Assembly (NCBI RefSeq): GCF_000829195.1
Contig: NZ_AP013294.1
Coordinates: forward strand, 1,685,001 to 1,749,000
From: Bacillus sp. OxB-1
Lineage (GTDB): Bacteria; Bacillota; Bacilli; Bacillales_A; Planococcaceae
Direction of reading: 5' to 3'
DNA length: 64,000 bases
In this document: positions 52,380 to 61,074 of the stretch, piece by piece
Layout: each line of letters opens with the position of its first letter
Numbering within the stretch: the first letter of the stretch is position 1
Position numbers and translations under genes: made by a program
Notes under the pieces: generated by a model
Databases searched by the model: none
Told to the model about the DNA's origin: nothing
What the model saw: only the letters and a program-made list of their open reading frames with translations

Positions 52380-53115
52380 GGGGTGCAAGCATTGAATGCA
52401 AGGGAATTAGGGCACGGGAGCATGGTGAGTGCAAGGAAACGGGGTGCTGGTGCAAGCAACAGCGGGTTGAATGCAAGCAAGCCGGTTGGCAGGTGGGAAA
52501 ACCGGTTTCCTGCAAGGAATTACAGGATGAACGCAAGGAAAAGCGTGGTGAGTGCAAGAAAGAGCATGGTGAGTGCAAGGAAACGGGGTGCTGGTGCAAG
52601 CAACAGCGGGTTGAATGCAAGCAAACGGAATAGCAGGCGGGAAAACTGGCTTCCTGCAAGGAATCACAGGATGAACGCAAGGAAATGCATGGTGGGTGCA
52701 AGGAAACCGGGTGTTGGTGCAAGCAACAGCGGGTTGAATGCAAGCAAACTGGTTGGCAGGCGTAGAAACCGGTTTCCTGCAAGGAATTACACGATGAACG
52801 CAAGAAAGAGCACGGTGAGTGCAAGGAAACCGGGTGTTGGTGCAAGCAAAGGTGGGGTGAATGCAAGCAAGCTGGTTGGCAGGTGGGGAAACCGGTTTCC
52901 TGCAAGGAATTACAGGATGAATGCAACAAAAAGCATGGTGAGTGCAAGGAAACGGGGTGCTGGTGCAAGCAACAGCGGGTTGAATGCAAGCAAGCTGGTT
53001 GGCAGGTGGGAAAACCGGTTTCCTGCAAGAAACAACAGGATGAACGCAAGAAAGAGCGTGGTGAGGGCAAGAAAACGGTAGCCCAATGCAAGCAATCGCC
53101 TACTAAGTACAAGCA
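52380..53115 (+). repeat. 21-bp-phased motif array, family C, copy 3 (TGCAAGSAA), with 39-bp spacers
   Basis: About 28 units have TGCAAG/CGCAAG cores at 52430, 52451, 52472, 52511, 52532, 52553, 52574, 52595, 52616, 52655 and so on. Steps are exactly 21 bp, broken at intervals by a 39-bp step (TGGTTGGCAGGTGGGAAAAC region), which gives super-repeats of 123-144 bp. Long frames are open on both strands (over 230 codons) because 21 and 39 are multiples of 3. They encode overlapping heptad repeats and lack ribosome sites, so I do not call a gene. Confidence 0.85.
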
Positions 53116-53212
53116 AAATCAAGTGAGCTTTGTGTTCTGCTAATTTGCCTTCTTCTTCCGCGTTTCTTTTTATTCGCAAAGGGAAAATGAATGAATAGAA
53201 AGAGGTGGGGAG

Positions 53213-54073
53213 ATGAGAAAGAGAGTTTTTAGTCGAATGATTCTACTGATCCTCCTTCTGGGAGGCTGTGGTCTGCACAAGGTGTCCGGCCCGATGCCCG
53301 ATGATGAATTTCTTGTCATTGCACATCGGGGAGCGTCGGCGTATTTGCCGGAGAACACATTGGAGGCTTTTTCCTTAGCAGAGAAATTGGATGCGCCTTA
53401 CATTGAGTTGGATATCCATCTGACGAAAGATGGGGAAATGGTCGTCATGCATGATGATGACGTGTCGGAAACGACGGAGGCGAACGGGGAGATTGCGGGT
53501 TTCACTTTGGCGGAATTGAAACGGTTGTCGGTGGATGCGCGGGACGGCAAAATCGCGGTGAGCGGTCCGGAAGACGCGTTCGCGGTGCCGACCTTGAAGG
53601 AAGTGTTCGACCAATTTGGCGATCAGATGAATTATGTCGTGGAGCTCAAAGATCCGGGACAGTACCCGGGAATTGAGGAGAAGCTCGTGGCTTTATTGAA
53701 ACAGTATGAACTGATTGGATTCGATGAGTCAGGACGTCCGAAGGCGGTTGTCCATTCGTTCAGTGAAAAGGGGCTGAAGCGGGTGCATGAATTGGAACCC
53801 GCAATCCCGTTGTTGCAATTGATCTCCTTTGATGAGGACGAAGAGGCGAAGCTGTCCGACAAAAAGGTGAAGGACTTGCGCAAGTACGCAGCGGGCGTCG
53901 GAATCAGCTACGAAGCGTTGACTCCTCCGTTTGTCAATGAGATGCACAGGCAGGACCTCGTCGTGTACGCCTATACGGTCAATGACGCGGAGGCTGCGTT
54001 GAAGATGAAGTCGATGGGGGTCAATGGCATCCATACCGATCATCCGGATTTATTGAAGAATAGCGGAAAATGA
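53213..54073 (+). CDS. Glycerophosphodiester phosphodiesterase lipoprotein (GlpQ-like)
   Basis: This secreted lipoprotein of 286 residues hydrolyses glycerophosphodiesters to glycerol-3-phosphate and an alcohol. A lipobox (LLLGGC, Cys near 19) anchors it. The GDPD domain (about 34-280) has the catalytic/metal motifs AHRGASAYLPENTLEAF, IELDIHLTKDGEMVVMHDD and YVVELKDPG. The C-terminal VYAYTVNDAEAALKMKSMGVNGIHTDHPD holds the closing Asp motif. It might recycle glycerophosphate from teichoic acids or lipids. ATG follows GAGGTGGGGAG. Confidence 0.92.
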   Translation: MRKRVFSRMILLILLLGGCGLHKVSGPMPDDEFLVIAHRGASAYLPENTLEAFSLAEKLDAPYIELDIHLTKDGEMVVMHDDDVSETTEANGEIAGFTLAELKRLSVDARDGKIAVSGPEDAFAVPTLKEVFDQFGDQMNYVVELKDPGQYPGIEEKLVALLKQYELIGFDESGRPKAVVHSFSEKGLKRVHELEPAIPLLQLISFDEDEEAKLSDKKVKDLRKYAAGVGISYEALTPPFVNEMHRQDLVVYAYTVNDAEAALKMKSMGVNGIHTDHPDLLKNSGK

Positions 54074-54110
54074 AAAAACAGCTGCAGGCGGATGTCCTGC
54101 AGCTGTTTAT
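54074..54110. terminator. Bidirectional terminator, GlpQ-like / yhfH
   Basis: The perfect 13-bp stem AAACAGCTGCAGG / CCTGCAGCTGTTT serves both convergent genes. Confidence 0.85.
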
Positions 54111-54115
54111 TAATC

Positions 54116-54241
54116 TCATAGAATATTGCAAGCGTCGCATTTGTTGCCGTAGCACTCGTGCTGCTCTTCAATTTCTTCTCCGCATGATACGCAGATTTTC
54201 GTTGGCAGGTTTTTAAAGAATTCGATGATGTTTGTGATCAT
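54116..54241 (-). CDS. yhfH: YhfH-family small zinc-ribbon protein, copy 1 (41 aa)
   Basis: This 41-residue frame on the minus strand starts at ATG 54241, with AAAGGGAG about 9 bp upstream. It encodes an N-terminal amphipathic helix (IIEFFKNLP) and two Cys pairs, CVSC and CDAC, in the order of a minimal zinc ribbon (GEEIEEQHECYGNKC). This matches B. subtilis YhfH, which also lies near lplJ. The function is unknown. A second copy with about 80 percent identity lies 70 bp upstream, so this is a tandem duplication. Confidence 0.85.
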   Translation of the reverse strand: MITNIIEFFKNLPTKICVSCGEEIEEQHECYGNKCDACNIL

Positions 54242-54311
54242 AATAAGTCGCTCCCTTTTCGTTTCAAATTTCCGTGTATAGGTACAGTCGTTTCACTGGC
54301 AAAGTTGTAAG

Positions 54312-54437
54312 TTAGAGAATGTTGCAAGAATCGCATTGATTCCCGTAGCATTCATGTTGTTCCTCGATTTCCTCACCACAAGATGTGCAGACTTTTGCGG
54401 GTAGGTTCTTGAAAAATTCGATGACGTTTTCGAGCAT
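54312..54437 (-). CDS. yhfH: YhfH-family small zinc-ribbon protein, copy 2 (41 aa)
   Basis: This 41-residue paralog of the adjacent gene starts at ATG 54437 with GAGAGGAG upstream; an in-frame ATG three codons earlier abuts that site. It has the same helix (VIEFFKNLP), Cys pairs (CTSC, CDSC) and ending (CNIL). Compared with copy 1 the differences are mainly conservative. It is nearest to the shared divergent region with lplJ, where a good TTGACA hexamer lies on the minus strand (54517-54512). Confidence 0.85.
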   Translation of the reverse strand: MLENVIEFFKNLPAKVCTSCGEEIEEQHECYGNQCDSCNIL

Positions 54438-54612
54438 AGCTCTCATCTCCTCTCGTGGTTTGTTGTATAACTCTCGTTGTTATTAGTAGTGTATTATAAC
54501 AGCGTATGGAATGTCAACGGTTTTTTTAATTATTTCTGAAAAGTTTTGAAAGAGGTGCTTTTCAGGTCGGGATGGTAAAATGGAGGTACTACCGATAGAA
54601 GGAGCGATGATC

Positions 54613-55605
54613 TTGTATTTCGTTGATAATAAAGGGATTACTGATCCGCGCATCAACCTGGCGATCGAGGAGTATGTGTTGAAAACGATGGATGTTGAGA
54701 AGGATGCGTTCCTGCTGTTCTATATTAATGAACCGTCGATCATCATCGGGAGAAACCAGAACACTGTGGAAGAGATCGACACGGAATACGTGGATGCGAA
54801 CGGAATCCATGTCGTGCGCCGTCTGTCCGGCGGGGGAGCGGTGTATCATGACCTCGGCAACTTGAATTTCAGCTTCATCACAAAAGATGACGGGGAATCA
54901 TTCCGGAATTTCAAGAAATTCACGGAGCCTGTCGTGAAAGCGTTGGCCGAGCTGGGCGTAGTGGCGAAATTGGAAGGGCGCAATGATATTTTGATTGACG
55001 GCCGGAAGATATCAGGGAATGCCCAGTTTGCAACGAATGGAAGAATGTTCAGCCATGGGACGTTGCTGTTTGATACAGAAATGGATCGCGTTGTTAAAGC
55101 GTTGCGGGTGCGAAAGGATAAAATCGAATCGAAGGGCATCAAGTCGATTCGCAGCCGGGTTGCGAACATTTCGGAATTCTTGCCGGAGCCGATGACGATT
55201 GAGCAGTTCCGGATGGAAATTCTGAAGTCGATTTTCGGCGGAGAGGAAAACATCCAATATGCGGAGCTGACAGAAGAGGATTGGGGGAAAATCCATGAGC
55301 TTTCCGCGGAACGCTATGCGAATTGGGATTGGAACTATGGCAAATCGCCGAAGTTCAATATGCAGCATTCCCACCGATTCCCGGTCGGGAGCTTGGATAT
55401 CCGCCTGCAAGTGAACAAAGGTTTAATTGAAGATGCTCATATTTACGGAGACTTTTTCGGCGTCGGCGAAGTCGCGGTGATCGAGGATAGCCTGAAGGGC
55501 GTCCAATACGACCGCAAAGCGATCAGCGAAGCGTTGAACCATGTCGACATCCCGATGTATTTGGGCGGCATTACGAAGGAAGAGTTTTTGCAGTTGATTT
55601 ATTGA
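54613..55605 (+). CDS. lplJ: Lipoate-protein ligase LplJ
   Basis: LplJ attaches scavenged lipoate to the E2 subunits of 2-oxoacid dehydrogenases. The 330-residue protein has the family motifs NEPSIIIGRNQNTVEEI, VVRRLSGGGAVYHDLGNLNFSF, GRNDILIDGRKISGNAQ (catalytic Lys) and SHGTLLFDTEMDRV. The start is set at TTG 54613: AAGGAG lies 8 bp upstream of it but only 2 bp before the ATG at 54607, and the product then begins LYFVDNKG, matching MLFIDNQN of B. subtilis LplJ. It sits next to yhfH genes, as in B. subtilis. Confidence 0.93.
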   Translation: MYFVDNKGITDPRINLAIEEYVLKTMDVEKDAFLLFYINEPSIIIGRNQNTVEEIDTEYVDANGIHVVRRLSGGGAVYHDLGNLNFSFITKDDGESFRNFKKFTEPVVKALAELGVVAKLEGRNDILIDGRKISGNAQFATNGRMFSHGTLLFDTEMDRVVKALRVRKDKIESKGIKSIRSRVANISEFLPEPMTIEQFRMEILKSIFGGEENIQYAELTEEDWGKIHELSAERYANWDWNYGKSPKFNMQHSHRFPVGSLDIRLQVNKGLIEDAHIYGDFFGVGEVAVIEDSLKGVQYDRKAISEALNHVDIPMYLGGITKEEFLQLIY

Positions 55606-55615
55606 TAGGATTTGG

Positions 55616-55643
55616 AAACGCCCGGCGGTTGCCGGGCGTTTTG
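55616..55643 (+). terminator. lplJ terminator
   Basis: The perfect 11-bp stem AAACGCCCGGC / GCCGGGCGTTT is followed by T. Confidence 0.85.
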
Positions 55644-55679
55644 AATTGGGCGAGACGGCGGTTGAGGGTGGCTCGCTCG

Positions 55680-55865
55680 TTGTGCGGTGCTCATAAGTCC
55701 TGTTCATTCGCTCATATTCGTGCTCTTGCGCTTATAACCCGTGTTCCCCCGCTTATACCTCATGGCCCCGCGCCCAAAAGCCGTGTCTCCGCGCCCGTAA
55801 CACAGTTCCCCCGCCCATACTCATGCACCCCCGCCCCCATCCCACTCCGATTCCCACTCACCCCC
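55680..55865 (+). repeat. 21-bp-phased motif array, family A, copy 3 (decayed)
   Basis: Eight units have CATAA-type cores at 55692, 55713, 55733, 55754, 55775, 55796, 55817 and 55838, in 21-bp steps with one 20-bp step. Cores are more diverged (TTATAA, CAAAAG, CGTAA) than in the other family A arrays, as if decaying. Confidence 0.75.
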
Positions 55866-55936
55866 ATCCATCTCCCAATACAAACCAACCCGCGATATAC
55901 GTTATACTAGAGGGAGAGTGAAAGGGGATTTGGAAG

Positions 55937-56641
55937 ATGGAGAATCAGCGGATTTTCATTGTGGAAGACGATCGTAAAATTGCGCAGTTGTTGGCGGATA
56001 CGTTGCGGAAATATCAATATGACGTGGCGGTGATCGAGGATTTCGACCGCGTGGCGGAAGAGTGCTTGGCTTTTGATCCGCATTTGATTTTGTTGGATAT
56101 CAATTTGCCGTCGTACGACGGGTATTATTGGTGCCGTCAGTTGCGCCAGCATACGACGTGTCCGATTCTGTTCATTTCCGCGAGGTCGGGGGATATGGAT
56201 CAGGTGTTTGCGCTGGAGAATGGCGGCGATGACTTCATTACGAAACCTTTCCATTACGAAATCGTCCTTGCCAAGATAAGAAGCCATTTGCGCCGTTCAT
56301 TCGGGGAATACGCGCCGAATCAAAGCGAACGGACTGTGAAACTGGGCTTGTTGACTTTATATATCGAGCGGATGGAATTGCATCTCCGCGACCAAGTCGT
56401 GCCGCTTCAGAAGAAGGAGTGCATCGTGCTGAACTTGCTGTTGGAGGCGTCGCCGAAAGTGGTGTCCCGCGAAACGTTGTTGGAGGAACTTTGGGACGAT
56501 CAGACGTTTGTTGATGAAAACACGTTGAATGTCAATATGACGCGGGTACGGAAAAAACTGGCCGATTACGGCATCCGCTCCTCGATCGAAACGGTGCGGG
56601 GGGCGGGCTATCGGCTGCTGCTCGCGCCGGAGGAAGCATGA
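55937..56641 (+). CDS. BceR-type response regulator
   Basis: This OmpR/PhoB-family regulator of 234 residues has a receiver domain (about 1-120) with FIVEDDRK and the phospho-Asp in LILLDINLPSYDG. The C-terminal winged helix (about 135-230) contains LLLEASPKVVSRETLLEELWDD and NMTRVRKKLADYG. It is the first gene of a four-gene block with a histidine kinase, an ATPase and a large permease: the arrangement of Bce/Psd/Ape modules that sense and resist cell-wall peptide antibiotics such as bacitracin. It overlaps the kinase gene by 4 bp. Confidence 0.9.
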   Translation: MENQRIFIVEDDRKIAQLLADTLRKYQYDVAVIEDFDRVAEECLAFDPHLILLDINLPSYDGYYWCRQLRQHTTCPILFISARSGDMDQVFALENGGDDFITKPFHYEIVLAKIRSHLRRSFGEYAPNQSERTVKLGLLTLYIERMELHLRDQVVPLQKKECIVLNLLLEASPKVVSRETLLEELWDDQTFVDENTLNVNMTRVRKKLADYGIRSSIETVRGAGYRLLLAPEEA

Positions 56642-57690
56642 AAAAGATCACTCTTTTCTTGCGGGACCATGTATCATTCCTCGTTTTTCAAATGGTCCTC
56701 GTCCTGTTCATCTTGCTGCTGTATTGGCTGGACGGCTTCCGGAACTATAACACAGCCATTTATTCCATCAGCATCAGCGTCTTGCTGACGGCAGGCTATT
56801 TGGCTGGCAAACTGATCATGCGGCGGTCGTTCTATGCGGCGATCACGCGAAAGCCGGTGAAGATGGAGGATGCGCTGATCCGGCATGTCCAGACGCCGGA
56901 ACATCGGCAGACGACGGAGTTCACCCGCCAATTGTACAAGCTGTATCAGGCGGAAGTGCAGGCGCTGTACGCGTCGCAGCATCGACAGCTGCATTTCATG
57001 AACCAGTGGGTGCATCAGATGAAGACACCGATCTCCGTCATCGGCCTGCTGTTACAGGAGGAAGGCGAATTGGACCGGGCCAGTATCGGGGAGGAAGTGG
57101 AGAAAATCCGTCGGGGCTTGGAGTCGGTGCTCGTCAACGCGCGGTTGGAGACGTTTGAGGAAGATATGCGGATCGAGCGGGTCCCTCTCTTGAACCTCGT
57201 GCAGGAACTTGTGACGGAACATAAGCGGCTGTTCATTGCCAACGGGGTGTTTCCAGTCATTTCAATCGGTTCGGATTTTGTCGTGGCGACCGACGCGAAA
57301 TGGATGAAGATTGTCATTGGGCAGTTCATCACGAATGCGGTCAAATATACGTTTGATAAAGGGAAACGAGTCTTCCTGACGGCAGAAAAAGTGGAAGCGG
57401 GCGTGAAACTTTCCATCCGGGATGAAGGGGTCGGGATTCCGGCATCCGATCTAAAACGGGTGACGAAAGCTTTTTTCACTGGAGAAAACGGCCGGTTAAC
57501 CGGAGAATCAACAGGAATGGGCCTCTATATCGCGTCGGAAGTATGTGAGCGGTTGGGACATCTGTTGACGATGGAGTCGGAACTTGGAATTGGAACGACG
57601 GTGTCGATTGTGTTCGAAAACGGAGGAGGTGGAGCGGTTGATGGAGCGAAGACCAATCGTCGACTTGACGGAAGTGACGAAGATCTATGA
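56638..57690 (+). CDS. BceS-type intramembrane-sensing histidine kinase
   Basis: This 350-residue kinase has two N-terminal membrane helices (about 14-32 and 40-60) joined by a very short outer loop, so it has no sensor domain of its own. In Bce systems it is instead switched by the ABC transporter. The phospho-His is in MNQWVHQMKTPISVIGLLL (near residue 124), and the ATPase domain has IGQFITNAVKYTFDKG and TGMGLYIASEVCERLGH. It overlaps both neighbours, the regulator by 4 bp and the ATPase by 50 bp. Confidence 0.9.
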   Translation: MKKITLFLRDHVSFLVFQMVLVLFILLLYWLDGFRNYNTAIYSISISVLLTAGYLAGKLIMRRSFYAAITRKPVKMEDALIRHVQTPEHRQTTEFTRQLYKLYQAEVQALYASQHRQLHFMNQWVHQMKTPISVIGLLLQEEGELDRASIGEEVEKIRRGLESVLVNARLETFEEDMRIERVPLLNLVQELVTEHKRLFIANGVFPVISIGSDFVVATDAKWMKIVIGQFITNAVKYTFDKGKRVFLTAEKVEAGVKLSIRDEGVGIPASDLKRVTKAFFTGENGRLTGESTGMGLYIASEVCERLGHLLTMESELGIGTTVSIVFENGGGGAVDGAKTNRRLDGSDEDL

Positions 57691-58423
57691 AAGCAAAGTG
57701 ATGCACCGGGCGTTGAACCGCTTGGACTTTGAAGTGGAAGAAGGGGAGTTCGTCGCCGTGATGGGTCCTTCGGGGAGCGGCAAGACGACGCTGCTGAACC
57801 TCATTTCGACAATCGACGTGCCAACATACGGCCGGGTAGTGATCGACGGCATCGAGCCAGAAACGTTAGGGTCGAATGAACTCGCCCTGTTCAGGCGACG
57901 CAATCTCGGGTTCGTTTTCCAGGATATCAACCTGCTCCATATGCTGACGGTGGAAGAGAACCTCGTGCTGCCGCTCACATTGGACGGCTTGTCGCTGCAA
58001 GAGATGGAAGGTCGGGTCGAGGAGTTAGCGAAACGCCTGGATCTGACAGCCATTCTGAATCGGCGCCCGGATGAATTATCGGGGGGACAGGCACAACGGA
58101 CGGCGATTGGTCGGGCGTTGATCCATAAGCCGAAAATCATTTTGGCGGATGAACCGACAGGTAATCTGGATTCAAAATCGGCAAAGGATGTTCTCGAACT
58201 GTTGGGAGGCATCAACGAGTCTGAAAAAACGACGGTCATCATGGTGACACATGATCCCATTGCCGCAAGTTATTGCGACCGTGTATTGTTCATCAAAGAC
58301 GGCGAATTTTTCAATGAAATCTATAAAGATGAGCGGAGACGGACGTTTTTCCAACGCATTTTAAATGTGCTGTCTCTTCTCGGGGGGGATGTCCATGATC
58401 TTTCGTCAGTTCGCTTACCGTAA
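57641..58423 (+). CDS. BceA-type ABC transporter ATPase
   Basis: This 260-residue nucleotide-binding subunit of a MacB/BceA-type transporter has Walker A GPSGSGKTTLL and a Q-loop in LGFVFQDINLLHML. The signature is LSGGQAQRTAIGRAL, Walker B is ILADEPTGNLD, and the H-loop is MVTHDPIAASYCD. A C-terminal extension of about 25 residues follows. ATG 57641 follows GGAGGTGGAG; the frame is open further upstream within the kinase gene but without a ribosome site. It overlaps the permease gene by 29 bp, which suggests tight co-expression. Confidence 0.92.
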   Translation: MERRPIVDLTEVTKIYESKVMHRALNRLDFEVEEGEFVAVMGPSGSGKTTLLNLISTIDVPTYGRVVIDGIEPETLGSNELALFRRRNLGFVFQDINLLHMLTVEENLVLPLTLDGLSLQEMEGRVEELAKRLDLTAILNRRPDELSGGQAQRTAIGRALIHKPKIILADEPTGNLDSKSAKDVLELLGGINESEKTTVIMVTHDPIAASYCDRVLFIKDGEFFNEIYKDERRRTFFQRILNVLSLLGGDVHDLSSVRLP

Positions 58424-60323
58424 CGTCGTCCGGAACAGCCGGATCTACGCAGCATTTTTTATGGCGAGCGTCTTTTCGGTCATGGTCTTTTTCCTCTATT
58501 CGATGTTGCTGTTCCACCCGTCCATCGAAAACCGGTTTGTCCAGGAGATTGCCAAATCGGGGATGATCACCGCTCAAATCATCCTCTATATTTTCACGTT
58601 GTTTTTCTTGTTTTATTCGATGCGGGCCTTTTTGCAGGCGCGTACGAAGGAATTCGGCATTTTGCTCCATTTGGGAATGGCGAAAAAGCAATTGCACCGT
58701 CTCATTTTTATCGAAACGATGATCATCGGGACAGGATCCATCTTGGCGGGGACGTTCCTTGGCTATATGTTTTCCAAGTTCTTCTTTATGATTGTGAAAA
58801 ACATTGTCATGCTGCCAGCGTTGCCTCTGTACCTTTCCTGGAAGCCATTCGCTTTGACGGTCGGGGTTTTCCTAAGTTTGTTCGTGATCATTTCGTGGGT
58901 TGCGCCGATTTTCATTCGGACCGGGCAAGTGGCGGATCTTCTCCAACATGAAATAGGGGAAGCGGATGGTTACAGTCCTGCTCGGGCGTACATCGGTATT
59001 TTGTTGTTGGTATTGTCCTATACGATGGCTGCGTTGACATCGCATTCGATTGTCATCGGGCTCCTCTTTTTATTGCCGCCGCTAGCAACGATCGGGACGT
59101 ACTTGTTTTTCACGGATTCCTTGCCGATGGTGCTTCATAAAATCCGAAGACGGAAGCGGCTCTATTGGCATCATTTCTGGTTGCTCTCCATTTCGGAGGG
59201 CGTCGTCCGGCTACGGGAAAATGCCCGGATGTTTTTCATTGTCTCTATCGTGTCGACCATTGCGTTCATGTCGGTCGGGATTTTGGCCTCCCTCACTTCA
59301 TTCGCCTCGCAGTACCGGGAAATGCACCCGCTCGGCTTGGTTTATAAGAGTGAAATCGGGAATGAACTCGAAGGTGAGCATATGAAGCGGCTCGTCAGGG
59401 AGTTGCACGAGGAGGAGATCGAGTATTCGCTCGTCAAATTCGATGTGCTGGAGCAGAAGTCTTCCTTCACCAATAACTCGGTTAGAATTCTAAAACAATC
59501 GGATATCGATTTGCTCGCCGGATCATTCGACTATGAAGCGATGGACTTAGAAAAAGGAGAAGCGCTCTTTTTGCCGCCGTCGATCTCTTCATACGAGCAG
59601 TTGGCAGATCGGCGGGTCCAGACAGTTTTGGAAGAGAGCGGGGTCCAGGTGGAAATCGTGGGGGCCTATCCGCATCATTTATTTTCCGCTTATTCGATGG
59701 GGATGAATGCCATCATTTTGAACGATGTGGATTATAATATCGTGGCGGATAGCGGGCCGGCAAAGGAATTGAAGGCGTTTACCTATTATGCGTTCAATGT
59801 GCCGGAATGGCAGGAGACGAAAAACGTCGGGCTGCTCATCGAGGCGAGGGCGACGGACTCTTTCCTATCCGGGACGAGCGACCAATTGTTGTATTCCTTT
59901 GAAAATCCGGGTTTGAATTACTCGGTCATCCGGACGACCTTCTCGTTATTGCTGTTCATCGGGCTGCTGCTCGCAGCGGTATTTTTCCTGGCAGCTGGGA
60001 GTTTCATCTATTTCCGGCTCTATACATCGCTCGATCGCGACCGGAAACAGTTCGACGTCCTCCGCCGAATGGGCATCACCGACCGGGAAGTGAAGAAAGT
60101 CGTCAACCGGCAGCTCATCCCACAATTCTTCTTCCCGTGGGGCGTGGCATTCGCCCACAGCTCCTTCGCGTTCCTGTCCTTGCAAGTGATCTGGGACGCC
60201 CTTGCCGAAATCTCGATCGTCAAGGAACTCACCATCGTCCTCGCCGGCTTCGCCGTTATGCAAGTGCTCTATTTCTACCTGATCCGCTGGCGCTATTTGG
60301 TTCATATTAAAGCGGCGGGTTGA
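58395..60323 (+). CDS. BceB-type ABC transporter permease (FtsX fold)
   Basis: This 642-residue permease has ten predicted membrane helices. FtsX-like motifs are MFFIVSIVSTIAFMSVGILA and, near the C-terminus, RKQFDVLRRMGITDREVKKVV. Between helices 7 and 8 there is a large extracellular domain (about 310-510), the hallmark of BceB-type transporters that both sense and remove peptide antibiotics from lipid targets. The ATG at 58395 is about 6 bp after a G7 tract; the earlier ATG at 58389 is too close to it. A phased repeat array follows. The antibiotic recognised is not predictable. Confidence 0.9.
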   Translation: MIFRQFAYRNVVRNSRIYAAFFMASVFSVMVFFLYSMLLFHPSIENRFVQEIAKSGMITAQIILYIFTLFFLFYSMRAFLQARTKEFGILLHLGMAKKQLHRLIFIETMIIGTGSILAGTFLGYMFSKFFFMIVKNIVMLPALPLYLSWKPFALTVGVFLSLFVIISWVAPIFIRTGQVADLLQHEIGEADGYSPARAYIGILLLVLSYTMAALTSHSIVIGLLFLLPPLATIGTYLFFTDSLPMVLHKIRRRKRLYWHHFWLLSISEGVVRLRENARMFFIVSIVSTIAFMSVGILASLTSFASQYREMHPLGLVYKSEIGNELEGEHMKRLVRELHEEEIEYSLVKFDVLEQKSSFTNNSVRILKQSDIDLLAGSFDYEAMDLEKGEALFLPPSISSYEQLADRRVQTVLEESGVQVEIVGAYPHHLFSAYSMGMNAIILNDVDYNIVADSGPAKELKAFTYYAFNVPEWQETKNVGLLIEARATDSFLSGTSDQLLYSFENPGLNYSVIRTTFSLLLFIGLLLAAVFFLAAGSFIYFRLYTSLDRDRKQFDVLRRMGITDREVKKVVNRQLIPQFFFPWGVAFAHSSFAFLSLQVIWDALAEISIVKELTIVLAGFAVMQVLYFYLIRWRYLVHIKAAG

Positions 60324-60389
60324 ATGAAGAGCAGGTGGGCCTGCCCCGGATGCCGGCACGGGACGCCCCATCCGTGCCCTACATCCCTA

Positions 60390-60935
60390 GGGCACGCTCA
60401 TAAGCCATAGTTGTCCGCCCATAGGTTGGTGTTCCGCGCTCATAAGTCAGGATTGTCCGTCCATAAGTTGGTGGTCCGCGCTCATAAGTCGTGGTTGTCC
60501 GCTCATAATTTGGTGCTCCGCGCTCATAAGTCGTGGTTGCCCGCTCATAAGTTGGTGGTCCGCGCCCATAAGTCGTGGTTGCCCGCTCATAAGTTGGTGC
60601 CCCGCGCTCATAAGTCGTGGTTGTCCGCCCATAAGTTGGTGCTCCGCGCTCATAAGTCAGGATTGTCCGCTCATAGGTTGGTGGTCCGCGCTCATAAGTC
60701 GTGGTTGCCCGCTCATAAGTTGGTGCTCCGCGCCCATAAGTCGTGGTTGTCCGCCCATAAGTTGGTGCTCTGCGCCCATAAGTCGTGGTTGCCCGCTCAT
60801 AAGTCGTGGTTGCCCGCCCATAAGTCAGGATTGTCCGCCCATAAGTTGGTGCTCCACGCTCATAAGTCAGGAGTGACCGCCCATAAGTAGGTGCTCCGCG
60901 CCCATAAGCCGTGGTTGTCCGCTCATAACCCGCCT
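60390..60935 (+). repeat. 21-bp-phased motif array, family A, copy 4 (26 units, perfect register)
   Basis: CATAA/CATAGG cores lie at 60399 + 21n for n = 0 to 25 (checked at 60420, 60441, 60462, 60483, 60672, 60903 and 60924), with no insertion or deletion over 525 bp. Two unit types alternate, giving a 42-bp period (CATAAGTCGTGGTTG, CATAAGTTGGTGCTC). A 159-codon frame of heptapeptide repeats (RAHKSWL-SAHKLVL) is open on the plus strand but has no ribosome site. Confidence 0.9.
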
Positions 60936-61011
60936 GTTACTATATTAATATAAAAGGAATTCTAACAAGCTGCTATTTCATCATTTCCCTCAAGCACTTA
61001 AAAAGAGAAGG

Positions 61012-61040
61012 TTGTATTTTCTGAACTTTTCTTATATAAT
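61012..61040 (+). promoter_or_regulatory. Sigma-A promoter for the acyl-CoA ligase gene
   Basis: -35 TTGTAT (61012-61017), a 17-bp spacer and a perfect -10 TATAAT (61035-61040). Confidence 0.7.
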
Positions 61041-61056
61041 AATCCTGATGTATAAA

Positions 61057-61074
61057 TGAATGACTGTTCATTCA
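61057..61074. promoter_or_regulatory. FadR operator candidate at the acyl-CoA ligase gene
   Basis: TGAATGACTGTTCATTCA is a perfect 7-bp dyad that fits the Bacillus FadR (TetR-type) box TGAATGAMTANTCATTCA at 17 of 18 positions. It lies 17 bp after the -10, where it would block transcription. Confidence 0.8.

Noticed and set aside
52339-53112. 257-codon minus-strand Cys-rich frame
   Set aside because: It coincides with the family C array and the hemY terminator, with no start signal. It is most likely an effect of the period.
60411-60890. 159-codon frame with RAHKSWL/SAHKLVL repeats
   Set aside because: It lies entirely inside the phased array, has no ribosome site, and the same kind of frame appears in every family A array.
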